Shown: piece after piece, positions 1 through 7,842 of the stretch
How the letters are laid out: the number at the start of each line of letters is the position of its first letter
How positions within the stretch are numbered: position 1 is the first letter of the stretch
NCBI RefSeq assembly: GCF_900230225.1
Contig: NZ_OCNH01000004.1
Location: 1-64,000, forward strand
Reading direction: 5' to 3'
DNA from: Spirosoma fluviale
Lineage (GTDB): Bacteria; Bacteroidota; Bacteroidia; Cytophagales; Spirosomataceae
DNA length: 64,000 nucleotides
Notes under the pieces: model-generated
The model's input: only the letters and a program-made list of their open reading frames with translations
Databases searched by the model: none
Told to the model about the DNA's origin: nothing
Program-made: the position numbers and the translations under genes

Positions 1-114
1 GACCTGAGCAAGTTCAAGGCGCACTATCCGGGCTGGGACTGGACCTTTGACCTGAAGGAGACCATGACCCAGATTCACGACAGCATGGTAGCCCGTTTAG
101 CCGTACTCGACTAG
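1..114 (+). CDS. NAD-dependent sugar epimerase/dehydratase, C-terminal end only
   Basis: Only the last 37 codons and a TAG stop are in the window. The visible peptide has the pattern F-K-x-H-Y-P-G-W-x-x-x-F-D-L followed by an acidic/hydrophobic helix. A tail of this type (HYPxWxxTYDL) closes extended short-chain dehydrogenases of the CDP-paratose/CDP-tyvelose epimerase group, which act on nucleotide sugars in the cytoplasm. The assignment rests on this tail alone, so the exact substrate cannot be given. The gene is convergent with the gene at 264-4070 and a strong hairpin lies between them. Confidence 0.45.
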   Translation, partial: DLSKFKAHYPGWDWTFDLKETMTQIHDSMVARLAVLD

Positions 115-137
115 GTAGCTTGTGGTGGTGGTAGTAG

Positions 138-159
138 TATCAGTTTTGAGAAACTGACA
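138..159. repeat. Small hairpin related to the one at 63625-63652
   Basis: CAGTTT (141-146), a four-base loop and AAACTG (151-156), followed by ACACCACA. The same right arm and the same tail are found at the other end of the window, where the stem is longer and perfect. Here the outer part of the left arm is altered by a GTAGTAGTA run, so only about 7 bp pair. Confidence 0.5.
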
Positions 160-177
160 CCACAAGCATTGCAAAAC

Positions 178-242
178 AAACAGCCCTCTTCCCGCTTCCG
201 AATGGCCACAATGGACGTTCAGAAATGGGAAGAGGGCTGTTT
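178..242. terminator. Bidirectional hairpin terminator between convergent genes
   Basis: A perfect 16-bp stem (178-193 with 227-242) with a 33-base loop. It is flanked by A-rich sequence on the left and T-rich sequence on the right, so it can end transcription from the epimerase gene (plus) and from the gene at 264-4070 (minus). Confidence 0.75.
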
Positions 243-263
243 TGCTTTACCCGGCTTTGTGCT

Positions 264-3200
264 TTACATACGACTAACGATCAGCTTTTTATTAATGAGC
301 TGATTATCTTTCTTTATCTGAAGAATATACTCTCCCGTACCATACGAAGACACCGAAAGCGTAGACGAATCAACGGTACAATCGGTTGTCGATTTTATTC
401 GACCCATTGCATCAAAAATGGTTATCACAGCCCCTCTGGCCCCATCGATGGTTACAAAATCAACAGCCGGATTTGGGTAGACATTCACCCGTACATCCGA
501 GTTCTGGTTGAAAAAATCGACGACTTTCGATTTCGTATTCGCGGCTACTTTGGTAAACAGGAACTTCTGATTGTTACTACCACCGCACGCACTTTGTTGC
601 AGCAGGGCTCCATCGGCGGTTGAGTTTCCCTGCACTTCAAGGCACTTGGTGCTGTTGCTGTTCACGACGTTGAAATAGCCGTCTCCTGCATCAACTAACT
701 TGAATTTCTGGTTAGCCAGCCCGCTGGATGACCATTGGCTGGCAATAGCGCCATCGCTGGTCGACCCTCCCCATATATCCAGTAGCTTGTCGCTGTGTAC
801 CGCGCTGATGGTGTATTCCTCGTTATCTACGGCGGTCAGTGTCCACTGCTGGCTGGTACCACTGGTGTAGGTTGTCTGGATGACAGAAGACCCATCAACT
901 TTTGATTGCGAAGCTACATCCAGGTACTTACCACTGTGTTTTGCCTGTACATAATAATTCGTTCCGTTGGTAACGCTGGCCGTTGTAGGCTGCGGGGTGG
1001 TGTTCGTGTAGAAACGGAGGCTTTGTATGTCAATGGTGCGTTCGTAATTGATACCGTTAGACCAGAAGAACAGCCGGACCGATTTTGGGTTTTTAAGGTT
1101 TCCGGCATTGTCATAAATCGTAGCCGTAACGGGAGCGAAGTTTCGGTATTTAATCGTCAGGGTTCCACTCGACATTGTTATCTCGAAGGGGTCGGACGCC
1201 GTTGTTGGTGAGGATGCCGCGTTAAAATACTGCCCCTGCGCAATGACCTTGGTATTGCCATACAGTTTGACCGGTGCATTGGCTAGTTCGAAGAAAACCT
1301 GTTGCTTTATCCGGGCGAGTACTTTCCCGTTATTATCCAGCACATCGAAGTAACAGCCACCGGTATTCGCCTGGCCGGATACCCCATTATTGGGATTGGT
1401 ACCGTCAAACGTGATTGTCCCTTTCAAACTCCAGTAGTTTTGATCAATGTTGTTACCAAGATCACGGGTAACGCTATACGAACTATTTGCTTTCGAGAAA
1501 TTCACATATAAATCCGGGTTGGCAAAGCGGTCGTACGAAAGCACACTTGTTTTAGCAATCCATTTGTCATTGTAGCCATTATCGAAATTATTCGTAGGGT
1601 TTCGAGTCCATCCATAGGCTCCGCTTTGCAGCACGGCTTTACGTGCCAGCCCCTGTAGCAGATCAATTCCGCCCAGATCGGATGGGTTAGTACTTATGGG
1701 ATAGGCAGACAAGGTTTGCAGGGGTATAATCTGCTCCTGAATGGTATTGAGGCCATTGATCTTCCAGCGGTGTATGCCCGACCAGCCAGCTTCCTCTGCG
1801 TGGTATAGATAAACATTTCCATCCGTACCTTTCACTACCGTACCATAGTAAACGTTTCCGGCCATACCGGGAACCGCACCACCATCGATAGACTCCTGAC
1901 GAGCCTCGGGACCGGTTTTACCAAACACACCCACCAGCAGCCCGTTATCGTATACATGCTGCCATTTATTGGTCTGGCTACCTTTCCAGAATTCGCCGTG
2001 GTAATTCCAGAAAATATGACGGTCATAAACACTAATTCCGCCCCCGCCGTACACGACCCCGTTTCCTACATCGTAAGCTCCATCCGATGGGTAAGGGCCT
2101 TTATAATCGGCCATCGTGGCATAGGCGGTTTTCCATAACCATTTGTTGGTATTGGCCTTAAGACCACCCAGGTGGTATCCTCCACCCACGGCTCCGTTTA
2201 TTTTCCCGTCGTCAAAGGTGATCATAACACCCGAGGAAGTCGTTTCGCCCGTTCGGCCCTGACCACCGTACCAGTTAACCGGCTCTTCGCCACTGCTGAT
2301 CGGAGCCGACACATAATTGACGGGCGCTCCCCAGATCGGGTTGTTGCTGGCATCAAATCCAGTCAGCGGCCGGTTCTGCCAGTCAATGGTGCCCGTTGTT
2401 CCCGATAAATTACTGGCCGACTGCTTCAGTGAACCATCGGGGGTAATATGGTAGGTGTAGCGGTTCTGTGAATCGAACGCCTGATTGGTGATGCGTAAAG
2501 GGCCGCTGGCGGGCAGTTCTACCAATACCCATTTATTGTCAGTGAACCGCTTCAGGAATCCGTAAACACGGCCATTGGGCATCGTCAACACATCCCGGAA
2601 TATGTTGGTGATGTAGGTATGATTAATTGACAAGATTTCAAAATACTCGGCAGGGAGCGCAGCCCGCCAGTTTTTGACCAGTGTCCATGAGCCATTGTTG
2701 GCGGCCAGTGGTTTCGAGTAATCAATGGAAAATTCCAGAAACTGGGCAAATACCCGGCTGGAATTATTCTGGTCGACAAAGCTGCTGTAGTTATTCTGGA
2801 TGTACTGGATCCGATCAATGAAGGTCCGGCCGGCCGTGTAGTGCTGCGCCCGGTAGTTACCCGAATCGCCCACCCAGAACGATCCATCGGCCTGGAACGC
2901 AAGAAACGTATCGTTAATACCTCCACTCACATCCGAAAAGTAGAACTTGTCGTTGCTCACCGTTGGGTCCGTTACGTACCCACCCCGCTGACCAAACGTC
3001 CACAAAGGCATTCCATTTAAATTACTGTACGCTTTTACCTGCTGGCTCCCCCCGCCATCGGCAACAAGTACCGTTCCGTTATCGGGCGATACGGCCAGCG
3101 CCATGGGGCGTTCCAGACCTGAAATCGCTATACCGGCATTGAGCAGCGTCCCGTCCGGCTGTACGGAATATTTGCGTACACTTGTCCCGTTGACGACCCA

Positions 3201-4070
3201 CAGCCGGTCCTGCGCATCCACGGCCAACCCGGCTGCCTCGTTGAAAGGGAGCGTCTGGGCCAGCGCACCGGTTGTTTTATTATAGACCCGGATCTGCTGT
3301 AGGGCCTTATGCGAAACGAACAGGTAGTTGCCGCTTTTCTGGACGGCCATGCCTGTAATGGTACCATTCGTTTGGGGAATTACATCCAGACAGGAGGCAT
3401 ACGTTTTGCCGAGGGTCATCCGCAGCGATTGGCCGTTCGAAAAAATCTGTTCGGTATTATCACTCGTTTTTGTACCATAAACAAACCAGCTGCTGCCATT
3501 GCCATAGCCATCGTAACCTCCCCAGTAAACGGTGGTCCCATCGGTAGCCGTAAACAGGGTAGCCTGCGCCGTTTCTTCCTTCGGTGAAAACTCGATCCGG
3601 GACTGCGGGCTGCCTACAATGAACTTGGCCTGCGAGGGATGTCCTTCGGCGTAGCCTACACCATAATAGGCATTGGTACCGCTGATGGCCAAACTCTGCA
3701 TCCGCAGGAAAGCCCGTTGAACATTATTATTCTTACTGATACCATACGAAGAGTTGCCAATAACGCCCTCCCAGGTGTAGCTCACATTATTCGATAATAC
3801 CCGAATATCGTAGGTGTCTGTAGCCGCCGTTTGGCCATTGTCCATGAGGCCATCCCAATTCTTCGAGTAAGAACCTGCCGACATACTAACTCCGCTCCAT
3901 AAGGTTCGAACCAGTGTGCCATCCTTTGCAAATACGCCCGCACTGGTACGTGTGTTGGCCGCTAAGTTAAATGAGAAAGAAACAGCACGTTTTGTTTGAG
4001 CAAGTACCAGCTCAGGCAAGCTGAAGCATAGCAGTGCTATTAAGATTGGTAAAAATCTTTTGTAGATCAT
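264..4070 (-). CDS. Secreted beta-propeller protein with ricin-type lectin domain and T9SS sorting tail
   Basis: 1268 residues. A signal peptide (about 1-25, ending LVLAQ) is followed by a FlgD-like immunoglobulin fold (about 28-115), a long region with NHL/propeller-type repeats, a ricin B-like beta-trefoil (about 1042-1175, with the repeated pattern YLDV/LLDI/CLEV and QxW or QKF) and a type IX secretion C-terminal domain (1193-1268, beginning VRVNVYPNP and ending in basic residues). It is therefore expected to be exported by T9SS and kept on the cell surface or released. The trefoil suggests carbohydrate binding. No catalytic motif is recognised. It is the last gene of the minus-strand sulfatase/SusCD group, but a 355-base gap with AT-rich DNA suggests its own promoter. 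Confidence 0.8.
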   Translation of the reverse strand: MIYKRFLPILIALLCFSLPELVLAQTKRAVSFSFNLAANTRTSAGVFAKDGTLVRTLWSGVSMSAGSYSKNWDGLMDNGQTAATDTYDIRVLSNNVSYTWEGVIGNSSYGISKNNNVQRAFLRMQSLAISGTNAYYGVGYAEGHPSQAKFIVGSPQSRIEFSPKEETAQATLFTATDGTTVYWGGYDGYGNGSSWFVYGTKTSDNTEQIFSNGQSLRMTLGKTYASCLDVIPQTNGTITGMAVQKSGNYLFVSHKALQQIRVYNKTTGALAQTLPFNEAAGLAVDAQDRLWVVNGTSVRKYSVQPDGTLLNAGIAISGLERPMALAVSPDNGTVLVADGGGSQQVKAYSNLNGMPLWTFGQRGGYVTDPTVSNDKFYFSDVSGGINDTFLAFQADGSFWVGDSGNYRAQHYTAGRTFIDRIQYIQNNYSSFVDQNNSSRVFAQFLEFSIDYSKPLAANNGSWTLVKNWRAALPAEYFEILSINHTYITNIFRDVLTMPNGRVYGFLKRFTDNKWVLVELPASGPLRITNQAFDSQNRYTYHITPDGSLKQSASNLSGTTGTIDWQNRPLTGFDASNNPIWGAPVNYVSAPISSGEEPVNWYGGQGRTGETTSSGVMITFDDGKINGAVGGGYHLGGLKANTNKWLWKTAYATMADYKGPYPSDGAYDVGNGVVYGGGGISVYDRHIFWNYHGEFWKGSQTNKWQHVYDNGLLVGVFGKTGPEARQESIDGGAVPGMAGNVYYGTVVKGTDGNVYLYHAEEAGWSGIHRWKINGLNTIQEQIIPLQTLSAYPISTNPSDLGGIDLLQGLARKAVLQSGAYGWTRNPTNNFDNGYNDKWIAKTSVLSYDRFANPDLYVNFSKANSSYSVTRDLGNNIDQNYWSLKGTITFDGTNPNNGVSGQANTGGCYFDVLDNNGKVLARIKQQVFFELANAPVKLYGNTKVIAQGQYFNAASSPTTASDPFEITMSSGTLTIKYRNFAPVTATIYDNAGNLKNPKSVRLFFWSNGINYERTIDIQSLRFYTNTTPQPTTASVTNGTNYYVQAKHSGKYLDVASQSKVDGSSVIQTTYTSGTSQQWTLTAVDNEEYTISAVHSDKLLDIWGGSTSDGAIASQWSSSGLANQKFKLVDAGDGYFNVVNSNSTKCLEVQGNSTADGALLQQSACGGSNNQKFLFTKVAANTKSKVVDFFNQNSDVRVNVYPNPAVDFVTIDGARGAVITIFDAMGRIKSTTDCTVDSSTLSVSSYGTGEYILQIKKDNQLINKKLIVSRM

Positions 4071-4341
4071 TGTATTATGGTTCGTTACGATGGATAATCC
4101 TTTGCCGTTTTAGCGAATAAAGTTTATCTACTAAGACGACAATGCAAGTACGCCAAAAAAGTATTACAATAAACTATAAGTTTATCTTATTTATTAAACG
4201 TAAACAAATATAGATGTAGCTAAGTAAATTGAGTAGTATAATTCAAGTACAATTACCTAATTACAATAAACTCAATGTAGCCTTTCCACGGGTCTGATAG
4301 TAGGCAAAGAGGAGAGCAGCAGGAAGAAATGGGCTCAACAC
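4071..4341. other. AT-rich upstream region of the propeller/lectin gene
   Basis: No open reading frame of note. Contains runs such as AATAAACT and AGTTTATCT described in the next entry. A CAAATATA word at 4205-4212 (TATATTTG on the minus strand) fits the Bacteroidota -7 consensus TAnnTTTG, but I see no well-placed -33 TTG, so the promoter call is weak. Confidence 0.35.
4121..4193. promoter_or_regulatory. Possible operator words shared with the NOS promoter region
   Basis: AGTTTATCT occurs at 4121-4129 and again at 4179-4187. The 15-base stretch 4179-4193 is the exact reverse complement of 26076-26090 upstream of the nitric oxide synthase gene, and the adjacent 12-mer CAATAAACTATA (4167-4178) recurs at 26103-26114. 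AT-rich sequence makes chance sharing easier, so a common regulator is only a suggestion. Confidence 0.3.
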
Positions 4342-4408
4342 AAAAGCACGTTACCCAACCAGCAGTTTGCAGTGATGATCACTACTTACTGGTTGAGTAA
4401 CGTGCTTT
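4342..4408 (-). terminator. Hairpin terminator of the sulfatase gene
   Basis: AAAGCACGTTAC...CAACCAG (from 4342) pairs with CTGGTTG...GTAACGTGCTTT (to 4408), a stem of about 20 bp with one mismatch and a 26-base loop. It starts 17 bases after the stop of the sulfatase gene on the minus strand and its lower end reads into TTTTG. Confidence 0.7.
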
Positions 4409-4425
4409 ACTAAACGCTACGTTAG

Positions 4426-5886
4426 TTACTGACTGATCCTCCCCGGCTCGCGAACGTTAGCGCCGGTACGTTTCTGCAAGTCGTCGCCCAAGTCGGTGCG
4501 GGCTTCTTCGGCAATCTTTTCGAGTTTGGCTACGACCTCCGGATGTTGCTCCCGAACGTCGTACCGCTCGCCGGGATCTCGGCGCAGATCGTACAAACCC
4601 GCTGCAATGGCATGTGTTTCGGTGCTGGGTCCCGGCTTACCGCCCTGCCCCGGCAGAAATCCTTCGTATGTACGGCCGGGGTGCGCGAAAACGAGTTTCC
4701 AGTCGCCCTGCCGCACCGCTTCCAGGCTGTTCTTCCGATAATAGTAGTAAAATTTATCGCGGGGGGTTACGGAATTATCACCTTTCAACAAGGCCACCCA
4801 ATCGACGCCGTCGATGCGGTTTTTAGGCAGTCGGGCACCGCAGACGCTGGCGACGGTCGGCAGAATATCCAGCGCCGTTAGTAGTTTGTTGCTCACCCGA
4901 CCGGCGGGTACCACACCCGGCCAGCGAACCAGACAGGGCACCCGGTGGCCGCCTTCAAACGACGTTCCTTTTCCTTCCCGAAACCCGCCCGACGAACCGG
5001 CATGGTCGCCGTAGTTCAGCCAGGGGCCGTTGTCGCTGATGAAAATGACGAGGGTGTTTTTATCCAGCCCCTGCTGCTTCAACTCGTTCATGATCTGCCC
5101 AACGGACCAGTCCAGCTCGGTGAGCACATCACCGAAGATACCCCGCGCACTTTGTCCTTTAAACCGGGCCGATGTCGCCAATGGCACGTGTGGCAGCGGA
5201 TGCGGCACGTACAGGAAGAAAGGCTTCTTTTTGTGATTGCGGATAAACGAAACCGCCTTCTCGGTGATGGTGCCGGTAATTTTCCCGGCATCGGTTAAAT
5301 CCTTGATTTCCGGGCCCGGCTCGTTGCCATCTATCCAGCGCAGGGGTGGATAATGTGCTTGTGCCTGCGCCGGATGCAGCGGCCACATATCGTGCGAATA
5401 AGGCACGCCGTAGTATTCATCGAAACCCTGCTGCATGGGCAAAAACTGTTTGTTATCGCCCAGATGCCATTTGCCAAACATGCCGGTGGTGTAGCCGCGC
5501 TCTTTCAGCAACTCGGCCAGGGTTTCTTCGTTTGGATTCAGGCCAATGAGCGAGTTTGGACCCAGGGCACCGAATAGACCCAGTCGGTTTGGGTAGCAGC
5601 CCGTTAGCAGGGCCGCCCGCGATGCACTGCACACGGCCTGAGCCGCCAGAAAGTTGGTGAAGCGGGTTCCTTCGGCGGCCATCTTGTCCAGATTCGGCGT
5701 GGTGTAATCCAGCGCACCGGTTACGGATAGATCGCCATAACCCAGGTCATCCATAAAGAACAGGACAACGTTGGGTGGAGCTGCCGGAGCGGGTTTCTCA
5801 ACCCAGGCGCTGATGGATAACCCAAGCCCAATGAGTGTAATGGCACTCAACACAAGGCGGGATAGTCGGATAGGTATGTGTGTCAT
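4426..5886 (-). CDS. Family S1 sulfatase (arylsulfatase type), exported
   Basis: 486 residues from the ATG at 5886; a TTG two codons upstream is also in frame but less likely. The N-terminus has a signal sequence (about 10-27). The sulfatase signature CSASR (Cys86, converted to formylglycine by the anaerobic or aerobic maturation enzyme) is followed by AALLTG, and the metal-binding DD pair is at 46-47 in the motif MDDLGYGD. It hydrolyses sulfate esters, probably on a polysaccharide since it follows a SusC/SusD pair and another sulfatase on the same strand. The substrate cannot be deduced. Length is normal for the family. Confidence 0.9.
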   Translation of the reverse strand: MTHIPIRLSRLVLSAITLIGLGLSISAWVEKPAPAAPPNVVLFFMDDLGYGDLSVTGALDYTTPNLDKMAAEGTRFTNFLAAQAVCSASRAALLTGCYPNRLGLFGALGPNSLIGLNPNEETLAELLKERGYTTGMFGKWHLGDNKQFLPMQQGFDEYYGVPYSHDMWPLHPAQAQAHYPPLRWIDGNEPGPEIKDLTDAGKITGTITEKAVSFIRNHKKKPFFLYVPHPLPHVPLATSARFKGQSARGIFGDVLTELDWSVGQIMNELKQQGLDKNTLVIFISDNGPWLNYGDHAGSSGGFREGKGTSFEGGHRVPCLVRWPGVVPAGRVSNKLLTALDILPTVASVCGARLPKNRIDGVDWVALLKGDNSVTPRDKFYYYYRKNSLEAVRQGDWKLVFAHPGRTYEGFLPGQGGKPGPSTETHAIAAGLYDLRRDPGERYDVREQHPEVVAKLEKIAEEARTDLGDDLQKRTGANVREPGRISQ

Positions 5887-5945
5887 AGCCAATGTTACAA
5901 AAATCTTAATTTGTTTACCAGGTACTACTTAACTCATGAACGAAT

Positions 5946-6199
5946 AACCCCGAAGGGGTTGACTGTGGATATCCCCGGACGCCGTCCGGGGCCAACCCAC
6001 CAGGACGCCAGACCCAACCCCGAAGGGGTTGACTGTGATGTGTCTCTACCGATCGCTCCCTCTCAGGCTAGGACGTTGCTGCCCCGGACTACATCCGGGG
6101 TTATCCATAGTCAACCCCTTCGGGGTTGGGTAGTAGGCACCTTGGTTAGCTGGTCCCGGATTGCATCCGGGGTTATCCATAGTCAACCCCTTCGGGGTT
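5946..6199. repeat. Four-copy palindromic repeat cluster (AACCCC-GAA-GGGGTT plus CCCCGGA-type units)
   Basis: The palindrome AACCCCGAAGGGGTT occurs at 5946-5960 and 6016-6030, and its inverse AACCCCTTCGGGGTT at 6113-6127 and 6185-6199. Three of the four are paired with a second palindrome of the type CCCCGGA-N5-TCCGGGG (5973-5991, 6082-6100, and an imperfect one at 6154-6172). The set is two direct copies facing two inverted copies, and fills the whole space between the two sulfatase genes, ending next to the stop codon of the upstream one. Function unknown; it may fold in the transcript or act as a mobile or REP-like unit. Confidence 0.85.
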
Positions 6200-6200
6200 G

Positions 6201-7736
6201 TTAATTTGCTGGTTTGGTTTTGGGGGTTACGATTTCCCACTCGTTGATGTGCGTGGGGGTGTGCTCGCGGGCAACGATGACGTTGGCCTGACGGATTATG
6301 TCCGGGTGTTTATCGGCTATGTTGGTGGTTTCACTCACGTCTTTGTTTAAGTCATATAGCTGCCAGGGGGCAGTTCGGGCTTTGCGCACGTTCGTTTTGA
6401 CAGCTTTCCAGCTCCCCATCCGAATGGCTAGCTGACCACCTTTTTCGGGGTATTCCCAGTACAGGAACGGGTGTTTCTTCTGACTGGATGGCTGTGCCAG
6501 TAACGTTGGCAGGAACGAGATACCGTCCGTCACGAAGGGATGTTTATACCCGACCAGCTCGGCCAGGGTAGCCAGCAGATCATACTGAACGGATACGTGA
6601 TCGGTGGTCTGGTTCGGCTTGATCGTTCCGGGCCAGCGGGCCAACATCGGCTCGCGGATACCGCCTTCGTATACATCCATTTTCAGACCGCGCAACTTAC
6701 CCACGCTGTTGAAATAAGCAGCCTCTACCCCACCGTTGAACGTAGCCCCGTTATCGCTGGAGAACATGACGAGGGTGTTGTTGTCGATGTTCAGTTCTTT
6801 CAGCAACTGCATCAATTTCCCGATCTGCGCGTCCATGTGCGTAATCATGGCCGCGTAGGTAGCTCTTGGATAAGGCGTCGATGCATAGCTCTGCTCCCCC
6901 AGATACGGCCGCTCGGCACCTCCATGATCGCCAAATTTACCAATGTATTCCTTGACGGCGGCTTCGGGTGCCTGTAAGGATACGTGGGGTGCGGTAAAGG
7001 GCAAATACAGAAAAAACGGCCCCTTTTTATTCTGCCGGACAAACGCCTGGGCTTTCTGCGACATTTTGTCTATCGCATAGTCGTTACCCCGAAAATAGGC
7101 AAACGCTTCGGGGGTGGCCGTTTCGGGGGTTAGCCGCCGGTGCACGTCGATGACGGGGTTATTGAGTTTATCGGGTTTGCCGTTTTCCCAAAGGTGCGTT
7201 GGGTAGTAGTTATGCGCCTGTTTCTGATCGAGGTAGCCGTAGAAATAGTCGAAGCCTTGCTGGTTCGGGTTGCCGGTGGTGTTTGCCATGCCCATGCCCC
7301 ACTTACCCACGCAGGCTGTTTTATAGCCCTGCTGCTGCAACATCCGGCCAAGGGTGAACGCGCCCGGATAAAGCGGCATCTGTCCGCCCTCCAGCGAGTC
7401 GGGAAAGCCGCCCATCTCATAATTACCCCGAATGTATGAGTGACCGCTGTGTTTGCCGGTCAGGAGCATACAGCGGGCGGGCGCACACACGGGCATACTG
7501 GTGTAATGCTGCGTGAAGCGGATACCTTCGCGAGCCAGCCGGTCCAGATTGGGCGTCCGGATTTTCTGCTGCCCATAACAGCCCAGTTCGGCATAACCCA
7601 GATCATCGGCATAAATGTAGATAATGTTGGGTGGTACGGCACTCCGGGGGGGTGTGAAGGAAACAAGCACCCACCCGGCTACTATCAGAACCGCTACGCT
7701 ACATACGACTACGCTTAACTTCATACTACTCACCAT
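6201..7736 (-). CDS. Family S1 sulfatase, exported
   Basis: 511 residues. The first ATG is at 7736; the second, at 7724, begins MKLS and is preceded by a GGTGAG stretch, so it may be the true start. A hydrophobic signal segment (about 9-25) is followed by the metal site YADDLGYAELG and the formylglycine signature CAPAR (Cys84) with CMLLTGKHSGHS. The FFLYLPFTAPH and SSDNG motifs of S1 sulfatases are also visible. It differs clearly from the sulfatase at 4426-5886, so the two probably remove sulfate from different positions. It lies downstream of the SusD gene, separated by a long hairpin. Confidence 0.9.
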   Translation of the reverse strand: MVSSMKLSVVVCSVAVLIVAGWVLVSFTPPRSAVPPNIIYIYADDLGYAELGCYGQQKIRTPNLDRLAREGIRFTQHYTSMPVCAPARCMLLTGKHSGHSYIRGNYEMGGFPDSLEGGQMPLYPGAFTLGRMLQQQGYKTACVGKWGMGMANTTGNPNQQGFDYFYGYLDQKQAHNYYPTHLWENGKPDKLNNPVIDVHRRLTPETATPEAFAYFRGNDYAIDKMSQKAQAFVRQNKKGPFFLYLPFTAPHVSLQAPEAAVKEYIGKFGDHGGAERPYLGEQSYASTPYPRATYAAMITHMDAQIGKLMQLLKELNIDNNTLVMFSSDNGATFNGGVEAAYFNSVGKLRGLKMDVYEGGIREPMLARWPGTIKPNQTTDHVSVQYDLLATLAELVGYKHPFVTDGISFLPTLLAQPSSQKKHPFLYWEYPEKGGQLAIRMGSWKAVKTNVRKARTAPWQLYDLNKDVSETTNIADKHPDIIRQANVIVAREHTPTHINEWEIVTPKTKPAN

Positions 7737-7745
7737 TAGATTATT

Positions 7746-7833
7746 ACACAGAGATACACAGAGACAATAAGAGATTCACAAAGGTCTCAGTAAATCTCAG
7801 TGAATCTCTTATTGTCTCTGTGTATCTCTGTGT
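7746..7833. repeat. 33-bp perfect inverted repeat, possible terminator
   Basis: 7746-7778 and 7801-7833 are exact inverse copies around a 22-base loop. The arms are built of ACACAGAGA-like words. It lies between the SusD gene (stop at 7843) and the next sulfatase start, on the minus strand, and could reduce read-through from susCD into the sulfatase genes. There is no clear T-run. Confidence 0.8.
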
Positions 7834-7842
7834 CAAACCTGT

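Noticed and set aside
225..623. Plus-strand open frame of 132 codons
   Set aside because: Lies inside the antisense of the 1268-residue secreted protein; no known motif and basic, shadow-like composition.
4205..4212. Firm Bacteroidota promoter call before the lectin gene
   Set aside because: A -7 like word is present but no -33 TTG at the right distance, so it is only mentioned.
5946..6199. CRISPR array
   Set aside because: Repeat units are 15-19 bases, palindromic, in both directions, with spacers of unequal size, and no cas genes are near.
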